Assembly: GCF_013307435.2 (NCBI RefSeq)
Contig: NZ_CP102845.1
Coordinates: forward strand, 4,946,001-5,010,000
Reading direction: 5' to 3'
From: Microvirga terrae
GTDB taxonomy: Bacteria > Pseudomonadota > Alphaproteobacteria > Rhizobiales > Beijerinckiaceae
DNA: 64,000 nucleotides
The notes under the pieces are model-generated. The model saw only the letters and a list, made by a program, of their open reading frames with translations. It did no database searches and was not told where the DNA came from. This document shows, piece by piece, positions 8,592 to 18,328 of the stretch (the stretch's first letter is position 1; every line of letters begins with the position of its first letter). The position numbers and the translations under genes were made by a program.

Positions 8592-9464
8592 TCTGCTCCG
8601 ACCTCGCATGTTCTGGTGAACTGCCCGAAGGCGATACCCTTCGGAATTGGTCTGACAACTTCGAAGCTGGATCAGGGCCAGCCTATTGTCAAGGCGTGAC
8701 GGGACTGCTCCGCGTTGCAATGGGCGACATATGGATGATCCGGAGTTCGTCTCGCGACCTGGTGTAAGGGACATTGAGCGGGACGGTGATTGTTCGATGT
8801 CGCGTGCCAGGCAAAGCGCTTCGGGTACACGACGGCGCACGATGGGTGCCGGCCTCGAAGGCATGTTCGTTTCGACAGGTGAGCGGCACGCGTCAGGCGT
8901 TCGAGCCCAAACGTTCCGCGGCTCAGATGATCCGCTCTGTCGATTGAAACAGTGTATCGCAGCGCGTCGAAGGATTAACAGGGTTTTCCAATCAGATCCG
9001 CCGACATCGCTCGGCGCTCGGCAGATCGAAAGTGTGATCGGCTGTCGGTGTGCATCAGATTACAAACATCAACTCCGGCGGGCGTCGGTGCTGACGTCTG
9101 ACCAGTCGATCATAACGCGCCAAATCCATGCTTCTGCGGTCCTGCGGCGCAACAGTCCGGCCAAGTTTCGAAGATCTCCCCGGTTCGCGCAGAGCATAAG
9201 TTAATTGGTCCAGTCGCTTACTCCATGTTCGGATATTTTTCGCTTCCGAGTTCCATCTCGACGGTCACATGCCATGAATGTCTGCCGACGTTCGCTAGCC
9301 TAAAATGTGTAACCCCTTGGGGGTAGACAACACAAAAATTCCGGACACATTATCTGCCAAGCGTGAAAGCGCTGACGGGCAGGCGCCAACCTGCCTGGGG
9401 GGAATTGATAACTTCAAACCAGTGTCGCGGAAACAGCGCACAGTCGTGAGAGAGGAACCCCAAG
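8592..9464. other. Long intergenic region with divergent promoters and no convincing gene
   Basis: About 870 bases between the FCD regulator (minus) and the RTX protease gene (plus). Open frames here have atypical composition and no family resemblance. The left side holds the candidate FCD operator. The right side is relatively AT-rich (about 9200-9350) and probably carries the protease promoter and a long leader, including a 6-bp hairpin with arms GGCAGG (9378-9383) and CCTGCC (9390-9395). I see no tRNA-like or riboswitch-like fold. Confidence 0.5.
8648..8658. promoter_or_regulatory. Candidate FCD/GntR operator
   Basis: TGGTCTGACAA fits the FadR-subfamily operator pattern TNGTNNNACNA exactly. 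It lies upstream of the regulator start at 8591, where an autoregulatory site is expected. The match is short and only one strong copy is seen, so binding is inferred. Confidence 0.5.
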
Positions 9465-12400
9465 ATGCCGAATCCCAGCCAAGCGAGCGATCAGTGGTGG
9501 GTCAACGATCAGACACCGGACAACCCCTATGGCAAGAGCGAGGACTATGAGTCCTTTCTTAGCTATCTAGGCGCATTGAACCGCAGTCTCACGCCGGCGA
9601 TCGCTGCAGGAACGCTGAGGATCAACGTCTACGAGCTCAATGATCACCCTGACTACAAGGCTGCCGCCATCGGCGCCTTGCAAGCGTGGTCCTCTGTCAC
9701 TCCCCTGAAATTCGAGATCGTCGACGACGCGCCATTCAACAGAGCCACAGACTGGATTGAAGTCGTCAGTCCAGAGCTGGGACAGCCGGACGAAGGCAGC
9801 GCCTATTCGAGCAATCGCTATGTCAGCATCGGTCAGCGCTTCCATGACACGGAACCCAACAAAACGGATGTCGGCGGTTACGTCTTCGACTCCTTCATCC
9901 ATGAGTTCGGCCATGAATTCGGCCTCAATCATCCCGGGCTCTACAATTACAGCGGCCCAGGCGGCGTGCAGATCAACTATCTGAACAACGCGACCTGGAC
10001 TTATGATCGCCAGCAATACAGTGTCATGTCCTATTTCGATGGGATCGATGTCGGCGAGACCAGCCGCTGGTCCGCCTCGACGCCGCTGATGGCTGACATC
10101 GAAGCCGTCATTCGCCGCTTTTTCTCGACGGTCGATGCCAATGGAGTGCGCACCTACCAGCAGATCGATCTCAACACGGGCGACAACGTCTACGGCTTCG
10201 GCAGCACGCAACTCTCCTATCAACTGACCTCCTCGGGCATGCGCCATGACATCGGCTTCGCGATCCATGACACTGGCGGGACCGATACGGTCGACTTCTC
10301 CGGCTCGACAGCGGGGACGATCCTCGACTTGCGTGCCGGACACTTCTCGAGCGTCAACGGCCACAGCAACAATGTGTCGATCTTCGCAGGGCACAACGCG
10401 GATAGAACCGACTATTACATCGAGAACGGCGTTGGCAGTGCGTATGACGACATCTTGATCGGCAATGACGGCGCCAACGTTCTGGACGGACGAGGCGGCA
10501 GCGACCGAATGGCAGGCAACGGAGGCGACGACATCTATTTCGTTGATTCTCTCGACGACATCGTCCGGGAGGAGCTCAATGGAGGCAATGACACGGTCAT
10601 CCTCCTCTCCAGGGATCTGAGAATCAGGAAGATCGCTAACGTCGAAAGCATCATCTACGCCGACGTGTCGACCACTCAGCCCGGTAGCGGCAGCGAGACC
10701 CCGCCCAGCGCCGGCGACAACACGCTGACCAGCATTACCTTCGGCGACAATGGAAACAATACCCTCGATGGAGGCGCCGGGGACGACACGATTTTTGGCC
10801 AAGGAGGCGACGACCTGATCATCGGCGGCCGCGATTCGCTCGCCAGCCGCGATATCAACAACACGATCGATGTCGAAGATCTCGAAGACCGGACCGAAAG
10901 CGACGACGGCAACGATGCCCTTTACGGCGGCCGCGGCAACGACACCCTTCTCGGTGGCCAGGGCAATGACATCCTCGATGGCGGCGACGGCGACGACACG
11001 CTGAGCGGCCAGGACGGCGTGGATGTGTTCAGGGGCGGCGCGGGCATCGACACGGTCGATTACAGCAAGGAAAGCCCTTTCCAGCTGCTCGTCAATCTGG
11101 CGACGAATACCGCCAGCGGCGGCACCGCGTCGGGTGACACGTTCGACAGTATCGAGAACCTGATCGGCTCCGACGATCGCATCGATCGGTTCATCGGAAC
11201 ATCCGCGGCAAACCACTTCTGGGGACGTGGCGGCGGCGATTACTTCAACGGCGGCGGCGGCAACGACATCCTGGATGGTGGCAACGACGGTGACATCCTG
11301 TATGGAGAAGCCGGGGACGATACGATCATCGGCGGCGCCGGTCAGGATTACCTGGATGGCGGCTCTGGCAACGACACGGTCGTCTACACAGGCAGCTCCG
11401 ATGGCGTCACGATCGATCTTGCGAATGGCACGGCCAGCGGCGGCGACGCTGACGGTCCGGTGCAGATCGTCGGCCGGGGCACGACGATCCGGCACGATAT
11501 TCTTGCCGGCTTCGAGAATGCCGTCGGCTCGTCCTTCGACGACCATCTCATCGGCACTGCGCAGGCCAATGAGCTCTCGGGTGGTGCCGGCAACGACACG
11601 CTGACCGGTGGCGGCGGTGCCGACAGATTGATCGGCGGAGCCGGCAGCGACACGGCGGATTACGCCGGCGCGTCCAGCGGCGTCAGGCTCACCCTCGCGG
11701 GAGGCAGATCGGGTGGCGATACCTATGTGTCCGTCGAGAACCTCGCAGGTTCCGGCCATAACGACCGGCTAACCGGCAACGGCGCGGCCAACGTCCTGAC
11801 CGGCCAGGGCGGGAACGACGTGATCGACGGCGGCCGGGGCGACGACACACTGCTCGGCGATTTCGCATATCAGGGCGACGCGCCCCCTCGCCCGGGACTC
11901 GGAACCGGCTACGCCACGCTGGGACCTGATGCGACGAACAACTCGTTCGCCACCGCGTTCGACATCTCCAACAACTTCTCCCTCGCGAGCGATCCCGACA
12001 TCTTCGATTCGACCACGACCCTCCACACGACTGTCAATGCGACCGGAAACGGCCAGGGTGGATTCTACAAGATCGAGCTGGCGGCCGGCACCGTCATCAC
12101 GATCGACATCGACGGAATCGCCGATCCGAATGTCCATGACAGTTGGCTCAGGCTGCTCGACAGCAACGGCGAAATCGTCGCTCAGAACGATGACGGCGGC
12201 AGCGACCCCGGCTCTACGACCGGCCGAGACTCGAGTCTGGTGTACGTCGTCGAAGAGACCGGAATCTATTACATCCTGGAAGGCAGCTGGTCAGATACGG
12301 TGCCGGGAGACGGCTGGGCCGAATCTGTGCCGCAAGGCTCGACCTATAAGGTGAACGTATCGGTCGAGCTTCCCCCTGCACCGGCTCAGCCGGGCGTTGC

Positions 12401-12803
12401 AGGGTCGGACCGGCTCGACGGCGGCAGCGGCAGCGATCTGCTGGACGGCGGTCTGGGAGCCGACACGCTCACCGGCGGCGCGGGAGAGGACAGCTTCCGC
12501 TTCTCGACGGCGCTCGGGAACGGCAACGTCGACCGGATCAAGGACTTCAAGGTCAGCGATGATACGTTCCTGCTGGACAACCTCGTCTTCGGGAACGTGG
12601 GTGGCGATGGCGCTCTCGCCCTGGGGGCGTTCCACAAAAGCAAGGCGGGCGTTGCTCATGACGCCGACGATCGGATCATCTACGATACCGATAGCGGGGC
12701 TTTGTTCTACGACGCCGACGGGTCGGGACAGGGTGCAGCCGTTCAGTTTGCGCGGCTGAGCAAGAATCTGAATGTTGCGGCGACCGACTTCGTCATCATC
12801 TAA
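9465..12803 (+). CDS. RTX repeat metalloprotease, serralysin-like (peptidase M10B type)
   Basis: 1112 aa; start supported by GAGAGAGG eight bases upstream. The zinc site HEFGHEFGLNH lies at residues 146-156 with Met-turn SVMSY (Met188), as in serralysins. Glycine/aspartate nonapeptides (GGxGxDxLx) that bind calcium occupy about 329-800 and 980-1010. A beta-rich domain resembling PPC/DVUA0089-type modules (about 820-970) is placed between repeat blocks, and the last 100 residues look like a C-terminal type I secretion region. There is no N-terminal signal peptide. It should be exported in one step by a type I secretion system and activated by calcium outside, but no such secretion genes are in this window. 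Twice the length of classic serralysins. Confidence 0.9.
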   Translation: MPNPSQASDQWWVNDQTPDNPYGKSEDYESFLSYLGALNRSLTPAIAAGTLRINVYELNDHPDYKAAAIGALQAWSSVTPLKFEIVDDAPFNRATDWIEVVSPELGQPDEGSAYSSNRYVSIGQRFHDTEPNKTDVGGYVFDSFIHEFGHEFGLNHPGLYNYSGPGGVQINYLNNATWTYDRQQYSVMSYFDGIDVGETSRWSASTPLMADIEAVIRRFFSTVDANGVRTYQQIDLNTGDNVYGFGSTQLSYQLTSSGMRHDIGFAIHDTGGTDTVDFSGSTAGTILDLRAGHFSSVNGHSNNVSIFAGHNADRTDYYIENGVGSAYDDILIGNDGANVLDGRGGSDRMAGNGGDDIYFVDSLDDIVREELNGGNDTVILLSRDLRIRKIANVESIIYADVSTTQPGSGSETPPSAGDNTLTSITFGDNGNNTLDGGAGDDTIFGQGGDDLIIGGRDSLASRDINNTIDVEDLEDRTESDDGNDALYGGRGNDTLLGGQGNDILDGGDGDDTLSGQDGVDVFRGGAGIDTVDYSKESPFQLLVNLATNTASGGTASGDTFDSIENLIGSDDRIDRFIGTSAANHFWGRGGGDYFNGGGGNDILDGGNDGDILYGEAGDDTIIGGAGQDYLDGGSGNDTVVYTGSSDGVTIDLANGTASGGDADGPVQIVGRGTTIRHDILAGFENAVGSSFDDHLIGTAQANELSGGAGNDTLTGGGGADRLIGGAGSDTADYAGASSGVRLTLAGGRSGGDTYVSVENLAGSGHNDRLTGNGAANVLTGQGGNDVIDGGRGDDTLLGDFAYQGDAPPRPGLGTGYATLGPDATNNSFATAFDISNNFSLASDPDIFDSTTTLHTTVNATGNGQGGFYKIELAAGTVITIDIDGIADPNVHDSWLRLLDSNGEIVAQNDDGGSDPGSTTGRDSSLVYVVEETGIYYILEGSWSDTVPGDGWAESVPQGSTYKVNVSVELPPAPAQPGVAGSDRLDGGSGSDLLDGGLGADTLTGGAGEDSFRFSTALGNGNVDRIKDFKVSDDTFLLDNLVFGNVGGDGALALGAFHKSKAGVAHDADDRIIYDTDSGALFYDADGSGQGAAVQFARLSKNLNVAATDFVII

Positions 12804-12813
12804 CCCATACCCT

Positions 12814-12839
12814 GGTGGGGCGCTTCCAGGCGCCCCGCC
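12814..12839 (+). terminator. Terminator-like hairpin after the RTX protease gene
   Basis: A 10-bp stem (one G-T wobble) formed by GGTGGGGCGC (12814-12823) and GCGCCCCGCC (12830-12839), loop TTCCAG, followed by a pyrimidine-rich TTCTCGTT. It begins 11 bases after the protease stop codon. Confidence 0.6.
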
Positions 12840-12937
12840 TTCTCGTTGGATGGCAATCCGTCTCTCGTGTCCGAACCACACGCGGAGCGGCAAAAGCGCC
12901 AATGCGCCAGTCCTTCGGGGCGATCATGGAGTCTGTG

Positions 12938-13339
12938 ATGAAACGCCCGACCGACAGCCGCACTTTATGGATGGCCGCCGGCGTTGCGGCCGTCGCTGCC
13001 GCGGCAGGGCCCGCCGCAGCACAATCGCAAGAGATCCGCGGCGCTGTCACGTTCGAGGGAGGCACGGTGATTCCCCAAGGCCAGCTCAAGATTTATCTCG
13101 AGGACCGGTCGATTCGAGACGAAGCGCGCCGTCGCGCGGCCATAACGCGCATCCAGAGCGACGGCAAGTCGACGACGCTCGCCTTTTCCCTATCGGCGCC
13201 GGCAACCCTGCCTCCTTCGCCCACGCTGCAGATCGTTGCACGCCTCGAGCGTGCGGATGGTTGGCTGCTCGCGCGGGGCAGCACACCGTTCGAGTCCGGT
13301 CCGCCTGTTTCTGTCAAGCTCAACGCCGCTACGTACTGA
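12938..13339 (+). CDS. Exported small protein, YbaY/YscW-like
   Basis: 133 aa from the ATG at 12938 (GGAG six bases upstream). Residues 1-28 form a signal peptide ending AAGPAAAQ. The mature part, IRGAVTFEGGTVIPQGQLK then IYLEDRS and VARLERADGWLL, resembles the compact beta-sandwich of YbaY/YscW pilotin-like proteins, but there is no lipobox Cys, so it should be soluble in the periplasm. It lies downstream of the RTX protease gene beyond a hairpin, so co-transcription is doubtful. A chaperone-like or inhibitor-like role is only a guess; serralysin loci often carry a small periplasmic inhibitor, but this protein is not recognisably of that family. Confidence 0.7.
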   Translation: MKRPTDSRTLWMAAGVAAVAAAAGPAAAQSQEIRGAVTFEGGTVIPQGQLKIYLEDRSIRDEARRRAAITRIQSDGKSTTLAFSLSAPATLPPSPTLQIVARLERADGWLLARGSTPFESGPPVSVKLNAATY

Positions 13340-13471
13340 AGCGCTGTCGGCTGGAGTGACGTCCTAAGCGCTGCAAGCAGGCCTGAAATCCCGGCACCCT
13401 TCACGCCGTGCAGAGAGGACATCTCTGTCCCGCAGTTTGTGCCGTCAACGGCGCGCGAGGGAGGATCGTCG

Positions 13472-14986
13472 CTACTCGATGATCCTCCAGCGGCGTCCAT
13501 CGCGGGCCAACAGGAATCCTGCCTCCTCCGGCCCTGACGAGCCCGCAGGGTAGTATTCGAGCCCCCTGGCCCCTGCCTTCGCCCAGGCATCGAGGAACGG
13601 TTGGACTATGGCCCATCCCGCTTCAACTCCGTCGGCCCTTTGAAAGTGCAGGGCGTCGCCCGTCATGCAGTCGTAGATCAGGGTCTCGTATCCAGTGCTC
13701 GGAGCGACATCGAAGTGATCCTTGTACTTGAACGTCATGTCGACGCTCTCCGCTGCAAGCACAGGTCCGGGCACCTTCGCGTTGAAACGCAATGTGATCC
13801 CTTCGTTGGGCTGAATGCGCAGGACGAGGAAGTTCTGCCCTAATCGGTCGACGGAGGTCTGCTCGAACATCGAGATCGGCGCCTGCTTGAACTTGATCGC
13901 CACCTCCGTCCGGCGGGCCGTGAGGGCCTTGCCGGTTCTCAGGTAGAACGGCACTCCAGCCCACCGCCAGTTATCGATCTCAAGCCGGAGAGCCGCATAT
14001 GTTTCCGTGGTGCTGCCGGGCGCCACGTGCTCGGCGTCCCGGTAGGCCACGACGGCTTCGTCATTGACGCGGCCGGCGCGGTACTGACCGCGCACCGAGT
14101 TTGCGAGCGCTTCGGCCTCGCTCGGGATCCTGATGGCCGCCAGGGCTTCAGCTTTCGCATTGCGAACGCGCTCCGCCTCGAACCGGGCCGGCGGCTCCAT
14201 GGCGATCAGGGCCAGCAGCTGGAACAGGTGGTTGGGCACCATGTCCCGCAGGGCTCCCGTCCTGTCGTAGAAGCGCCCTCGCCTCCCGACGTTGACGGTT
14301 TCGGCCACCGTAATCTGCACATGATCGATGTGATCCCGGTTCCAGATCGGCTCGAACAGCCCATTGGCAAAGCGAAGAAGCAGGATGTTCTGGACCGTCT
14401 CTTTGCCGAGATAGTGGTCGATGCGGTAGATTTGATCTTCCACGAGCACTTCCAGAAGGGCTTGGTTGAGAGCCCGGGCCGAGGCCAGGTCCGTCCCGAA
14501 GGGCTTCTCGACCACGACCCGGCGCCAGGGAGTACCTGATGGACCCTCCTCGGACAGACTGGCCCTCGCCAGATGGCGCGCAATCGGCTCGAACGTATCC
14601 GGTGGCATGGCCAGGTAGAACAGGCGATTGCCGTCCGTGCCTGCCGTTGCCTCAAGCTCCTCCAGGACCGCCTTGAGTTGGAGAAAGGTCCCGCCGTCGT
14701 CGATGCTGCCAGACACGTAGGCGACATGGGCGACAAGCCTTTGGGCCAAGTCTGGGTCCACCTCACGGGTGGCATGCCCCTTCAACGCCGTCAGAAGATC
14801 CTCCCGGAACTCGTCGGCCGTTCGGACGCTGCGCGCTACGCCCACGATAGCGAAGCGCTCCGGGAGCAGGCCCGTGGCGGCGAGATTGTAGAGAGCCGGC
14901 AGGAGCAAGCGGCTTGTCAGATCTCCGGAGGCACCGAAGATCACGAAACAGCACGGGTCGGCGGCAGGTGCGGGAGATTGCGTCAT
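13472..14986 (-). CDS. zwf: Glucose-6-phosphate 1-dehydrogenase
   Basis: 504 aa, typical length. It oxidises glucose 6-phosphate to 6-phosphogluconolactone with NADP in the cytosol, feeding the pentose phosphate or Entner-Doudoroff pathways. The nucleotide-binding site reads [19 protein letters not shown] near residue 18; the active-site signature [13 protein letters not shown] holds the substrate-binding residues and catalytic His. Its start overlaps the stop of gnd by four bases (ATGA), so the two are translated together. The lactonase gene (pgl) usually found beside zwf is absent here. Confidence 0.96.
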   Translation of the reverse strand: MTQSPAPAADPCCFVIFGASGDLTSRLLLPALYNLAATGLLPERFAIVGVARSVRTADEFREDLLTALKGHATREVDPDLAQRLVAHVAYVSGSIDDGGTFLQLKAVLEELEATAGTDGNRLFYLAMPPDTFEPIARHLARASLSEEGPSGTPWRRVVVEKPFGTDLASARALNQALLEVLVEDQIYRIDHYLGKETVQNILLLRFANGLFEPIWNRDHIDHVQITVAETVNVGRRGRFYDRTGALRDMVPNHLFQLLALIAMEPPARFEAERVRNAKAEALAAIRIPSEAEALANSVRGQYRAGRVNDEAVVAYRDAEHVAPGSTTETYAALRLEIDNWRWAGVPFYLRTGKALTARRTEVAIKFKQAPISMFEQTSVDRLGQNFLVLRIQPNEGITLRFNAKVPGPVLAAESVDMTFKYKDHFDVAPSTGYETLIYDCMTGDALHFQRADGVEAGWAIVQPFLDAWAKAGARGLEYYPAGSSGPEEAGFLLARDGRRWRIIE

Positions 14987-15978
14987 GCCCCGTCTCCTTT
15001 CGGCTTCTTCCCCTCGATATGGCCGCCGAAACCTTTACGCATGGCCGAGAGGATCTTTTCGGCGAAGGTGTGGTCCTGGCGCGAGCGGAAGCGGGCATAG
15101 AGGGCGGCTGTCAGAACCTCGGCCGGGACCGCTTCATCGATTGCAGCCTCGACGGTCCAGCGACCCTCCCCGGAATCCTCGACGTACCCTGAATAGGTGC
15201 TGAGGTGCTCGTCTGCGGACAGGGCAGTGGCGGTGAGATCAAGCAGCCAGGAGGTGATGACGCTTCCTCTGCGCCACACTTCCGCAATGTCGGCGACATC
15301 GAAGTCGAAGCGATGCTCGGGAGGCAGAGCTGGGCTCGACGCATTGCGCAGGATATCGAAGCCTTCGGCATAGGCCTGCATCAAGCCGTACTCGATGCCA
15401 TTATGGATCATCTTGACGAAGTGCCCGGCGCCGTTCGGCCCGGCATGGATATAGCCCTGCTCTGCCCGGGGATCTCTGCCCTCCCGTCCCGGGGTGACCG
15501 GCAGGTCGCCCTGTCCAGGAGCCAACGCGGCGAAGATCGGATTAAGGCGCTCGACCGCCTCGGGCTCGCCCCCGATCATCAGGCAGTACCCGCGCTCGAG
15601 CCCCCACACCCCGCCACTGGTACCCACATCGATATAGTGGAGGGCGCGGCTGCGGAGTTGGCGGGCTCGACGCACATCGTCCTGCCAGAAGGTATTGCCG
15701 CCATCGATGATGGTGTCCCCCGCCTCGAGCAGTCCGGCAAGCTGCTGGACCGTCGCTTCGGTCACCCTGCCGGCGGGCAGCATGAGCCAGACGGTCCGTG
15801 GCGCCTCCAGCTTTGCCACAAGATCCTCCAGGGTCTCACCTCCCATAGCGCCTTCACGGACAAGACCGCTGACGGCTTCCGGGTCGCGGTCATACACGAC
15901 TCCTGTGTGCCCTGCCTGCATGAGCCGTCGGACGATGTTGCCGCCCATCCGGCCGAGGCCAACCATTCCCAGCTGCAT
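14983..15978 (-). CDS. gnd: 6-phosphogluconate dehydrogenase, decarboxylating (short NAD-type)
   Basis: 331 aa from the ATG at 15978 ([19 protein letters not shown]), the short bacterial form rather than the 470-residue NADP form. It converts 6-phosphogluconate to ribulose 5-phosphate and CO2. The Rossmann GLGRMG motif is at residues 7-12; the signature [16 protein letters not shown] and the catalytic Lys/Asn stretch [15 protein letters not shown] are intact. It is the promoter-proximal gene of the gnd-zwf pair, so oxidative pentose phosphate flux is controlled as a unit. Confidence 0.95.
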   Translation of the reverse strand: MQLGMVGLGRMGGNIVRRLMQAGHTGVVYDRDPEAVSGLVREGAMGGETLEDLVAKLEAPRTVWLMLPAGRVTEATVQQLAGLLEAGDTIIDGGNTFWQDDVRRARQLRSRALHYIDVGTSGGVWGLERGYCLMIGGEPEAVERLNPIFAALAPGQGDLPVTPGREGRDPRAEQGYIHAGPNGAGHFVKMIHNGIEYGLMQAYAEGFDILRNASSPALPPEHRFDFDVADIAEVWRRGSVITSWLLDLTATALSADEHLSTYSGYVEDSGEGRWTVEAAIDEAVPAEVLTAALYARFRSRQDHTFAEKILSAMRKGFGGHIEGKKPKGDGA

Positions 15979-16367
15979 CTTCAGTCTCCAGCTCTGTGTC
16001 GTAGGCCGCGATGCTGCGCGTTGATGTCTCCGGTGCACGCAGCGCGTGGCAAAGCAGATGGGCCGGCACCTATCGGCTTAGCTCAAGACTTAGGATCATC
16101 AGCCGGATCGTCCATATACCACAGCCCTCGGATGAGACGACCTCCGTGGTGCTCCACGCTTCGCCGCGGGTTCAGGCGGAGAGATCCCCGGCAGGGCTTG
16201 CCCAACCCAGCGGCGAAGGCAATAGCCTTGGGGATGAGCGTCAAGAGCTTGAACGAGCATTACCGTCACGAGTGGACGCGACAGGAACACGTCCACCAAT
16301 GCCGATAATCGTCTCTCGCCATAAAGGAACATCGATGTGCGTCGTGCGCCAACAAGCAGGCGCGTCT
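15979..16367. other. Intergenic region, no convincing gene
   Basis: About 390 bases between gnd and the LysR gene, both on the minus strand. It must contain the gnd promoter. One minus-strand frame ending near 16088 would give a short acidic tail (GLWYMDDPADDPKS) from a GTG codon, but it is only about 24 codons long and unsupported. I see no strong hairpin, tRNA or repeat. Confidence 0.4.
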
Positions 16368-17276
16368 TCACTCATCAGCCCCGAGGGCGATTCTGGGAAA
16401 GCCAGCCGCCAGGTGGTCGATGAGTGTTCGAACGGCCGGGGGTAGCCCACGCCGGGTCGTGAACACCAGGTGAACGATCCCCCGCTGCCCTCTCCAATCC
16501 TGCAGAACATGCACAAGCCGGCCGCGAGCAAGGTGTTCGGCACACACGTGATCTGGCAGGAGCGCGATGCCCAACCCATTGGCTGCTGCGTCCCGGACCG
16601 CCGCGAAGTCCCCGCATGTCATGCGCGGCTCGTGCCGCAGCACATGGATGGCACGGTCGTCGCGCTCCAGCGTCCACTCGATTTCTCCAGGATCGTCGCT
16701 CGTTCCGAGCGTCGGCAGAGCTGCGAGCGAGGTAATGTCCGCATGGAGCCGGCTGGCGAGTTGCGGGCTGGCTACGAGGATGCGGCGGGAGGTGCCCAAT
16801 GAGCGCATGGTCAGCGCCGCGTCGCTCGTCAGGGCCGTTCTCACCCGGAGCGCTACGTCGATCCGCTCCCCGATGAGATCAACCGGGCGATCGACTGCGA
16901 GAAGCTGCAGCTTCACCTTCGGGTAGCGCGTCAGGAAGCTTTGGATCGTACCGGAGATGACTTCGACGAGGCCGGTTGGGCAGCTCATACGAATGCGTCC
17001 ATGCGGCTCCGCCTTGGCCTCGGCGACTAGGGCTTCGGCCTGCTCGGCCTCCAGGAGCAGGGTGCGACACCGTTCATAGAAGGCCTGCCCCACCTCGGTC
17101 ACCCGGAACCGGCGGCTCGAGCGCTCAATGAGCCGAACGCCCAATCGTACCTCGAGCCCGGCAATACGGCGGCTGAGCTTCGATTTCGGCTCCTTCAGCG
17201 CCCGGCCCGCGGCAGCAAAGCCGCCATGAGCCACTACCTCGGCAAAATAGGCGTAATCGTTGAGGTCAGTTCGCAT
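16368..17276 (-). CDS. LysR family transcriptional regulator
   Basis: 302 aa. The N-terminal helix-turn-helix (FAEVVAHGGFAAAGRALKE then SKLSRRIAGLE) has the LysR layout, followed by the linker helix and an effector-binding domain from about residue 90 (RIRMSCPTGLVEV). It is divergent from the short-chain dehydrogenase gene at 17376 with 99 bases between, the usual arrangement for a LysR protein and its target. A 6-bp perfect dyad at 17280-17297 abuts its start codon. The effector is unknown. Confidence 0.92.
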   Translation of the reverse strand: MRTDLNDYAYFAEVVAHGGFAAAGRALKEPKSKLSRRIAGLEVRLGVRLIERSSRRFRVTEVGQAFYERCRTLLLEAEQAEALVAEAKAEPHGRIRMSCPTGLVEVISGTIQSFLTRYPKVKLQLLAVDRPVDLIGERIDVALRVRTALTSDAALTMRSLGTSRRILVASPQLASRLHADITSLAALPTLGTSDDPGEIEWTLERDDRAIHVLRHEPRMTCGDFAAVRDAAANGLGIALLPDHVCAEHLARGRLVHVLQDWRGQRGIVHLVFTTRRGLPPAVRTLIDHLAAGFPRIALGADE

Positions 17277-17279
17277 GAT

Positions 17280-17297
17280 CGTTCCTCTGATGGAACG
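17280..17297. promoter_or_regulatory. Inverted repeat in LysR/SDR divergent promoter
   Basis: Arms CGTTCC (17280-17285) and GGAACG (17292-17297) with spacer TCTGAT, directly upstream of the LysR start codon. It could be an autorepression site or a leader hairpin. Confidence 0.4.
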
Positions 17298-17375
17298 CTA
17301 TGTGCCATGAAATCCGTCTATTCGCATCATCGTTCTCGGCACATCTCTGTCGGCAGCGGCCAATCACGGCCAAGC

Positions 17376-18140
17376 ATGGAGAAGACAGTGACGAACAGGT
17401 TCGACAACAAGGTCGTGGTGGTCACCGGAGGGACGAGCGGCATCGGGCTGGCGACGGCCAAAGCGTTTTCGGCGGAAGGCGCTTCGGTCTTCATCACCGG
17501 CCGCCGGCAGGAGGCGCTCGACGAGGCCGTGAAAACGATCGGCGGCCGTGTGACTGCAATCCGGGGAGACATGAGCAGGCTGGCCGATGTCGACCGGCTC
17601 TATGACACGGTCCAGCAGAAGCATGGGCAGATCGACGTTGTCTTCGCCAATGCAGGCGGTGGTGAGTTCGCCCCTCTCGGCGCGATCACCGAGGAACACT
17701 ACGAACGCACCTTCGACACGAACGTGAAAGGCGTGCTGTTCACGGCCCAGAAGGCGCTGCCCCTTCTGAAGGACGGCGGGTCGGTCGTTCTCACCTCGTC
17801 GACGACCAGTATTTCCGGCACGCCAGGGTTCAGCGTCTATTCGGCGTCCAAGGCGGCGGTGCGCAACTTCGCCCGCAACTGGATCCTCGATTTGAAGGAC
17901 CGGCACATCCGGGTGAATGCGGTCAGTCCCGGCGTCACTGAGACCGCGGGCCTGAACGAACTCTTCGGCGGCGGTGACCAGGCACAGGGGACCAAGGACT
18001 ATCTCGCCGGCCTCATTCCGGCCGGGCGGATCGGCCAGCCTGACGAGATCGCCAGGGCCGTGCTGTTCCTCGCCTCCGACGAGGCGAGCTTCGTCAATGG
18101 AATCGAGCTCTTCGTCGATGGTGGGCAGGTTCAAATCTGA
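17376..18140 (+). CDS. Short-chain dehydrogenase/reductase
   Basis: About 254 aa, classical SDR size. The cofactor site is TGGTSGIG, the structural NAG motif is present (FANAGGG), and the catalytic tetrad includes Ser in TSSTTSISG and Tyr/Lys in YSASKAAVRNF. The protein ends with the usual SFVNGIELFVDGG segment. ATG 17376 is chosen; GTG 17388 has a better ribosome site (GGAG six bases upstream) and is an alternative, removing four residues. It is divergent from and probably controlled by the LysR gene. The substrate is unknown; the family is NAD(P)H-dependent and cytosolic. Confidence 0.92.
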   Translation: MEKTVTNRFDNKVVVVTGGTSGIGLATAKAFSAEGASVFITGRRQEALDEAVKTIGGRVTAIRGDMSRLADVDRLYDTVQQKHGQIDVVFANAGGGEFAPLGAITEEHYERTFDTNVKGVLFTAQKALPLLKDGGSVVLTSSTTSISGTPGFSVYSASKAAVRNFARNWILDLKDRHIRVNAVSPGVTETAGLNELFGGGDQAQGTKDYLAGLIPAGRIGQPDEIARAVLFLASDEASFVNGIELFVDGGQVQI

Positions 18141-18170
18141 GATGAGAACGACCTGATTCCGAACCGGAGC

Positions 18171-18197
18171 GGCCGAGGTCACCAAACGCCCTCGGCC
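18171..18197 (+). terminator. Hairpin after the SDR gene
   Basis: Perfect 8-bp arms GGCCGAGG (18171-18178) and CCTCGGCC (18190-18197), 11-base loop, 31 bases after the stop codon. No T tract follows, so efficiency is uncertain. Confidence 0.4.
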
Positions 18198-18328
18198 CTC
18201 ATACCACACCCCTCGCCAGATATCGCCGACCCGGCGGAGCTGGGCTTGCGGGGAAAGCCTCTGCACGAACAGCCGACCGACCTGCTATCGTGGCGAATCG
18301 ATCGAAGGCACTCGCATAGGACTGCATC

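Noticed and set aside
8686..9204. Plus-strand open frame in the long intergenic region
   Set aside because: Arg/Ser-rich translation without recognisable features, no ribosome site, and it overlaps the likely promoter region.
9567..11759. Very long open frame antisense to the RTX protease gene
   Set aside because: Its regular pattern is the mirror of the glycine/aspartate nonapeptide repeats; the sense frame has a full metalloprotease motif and ribosome site.
10400..12500. Periodic repeats that could be mistaken for a CRISPR or minisatellite array
   Set aside because: The 27-base periodicity is the coding of RTX nonapeptides; units are degenerate at DNA level and in frame.
13411..13427. Inverted repeat CAGAGA/TCTCTG between the YbaY-like gene and zwf
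   Set aside because: Only six base pairs, no T tract; probably chance.
16099..16371. Minus-strand 90-codon frame between gnd and the LysR gene, and a shorter alternative frame ending near 16088
   Set aside because: No ribosome site or family resemblance; the alternative is only about 24 codons. Left as intergenic.
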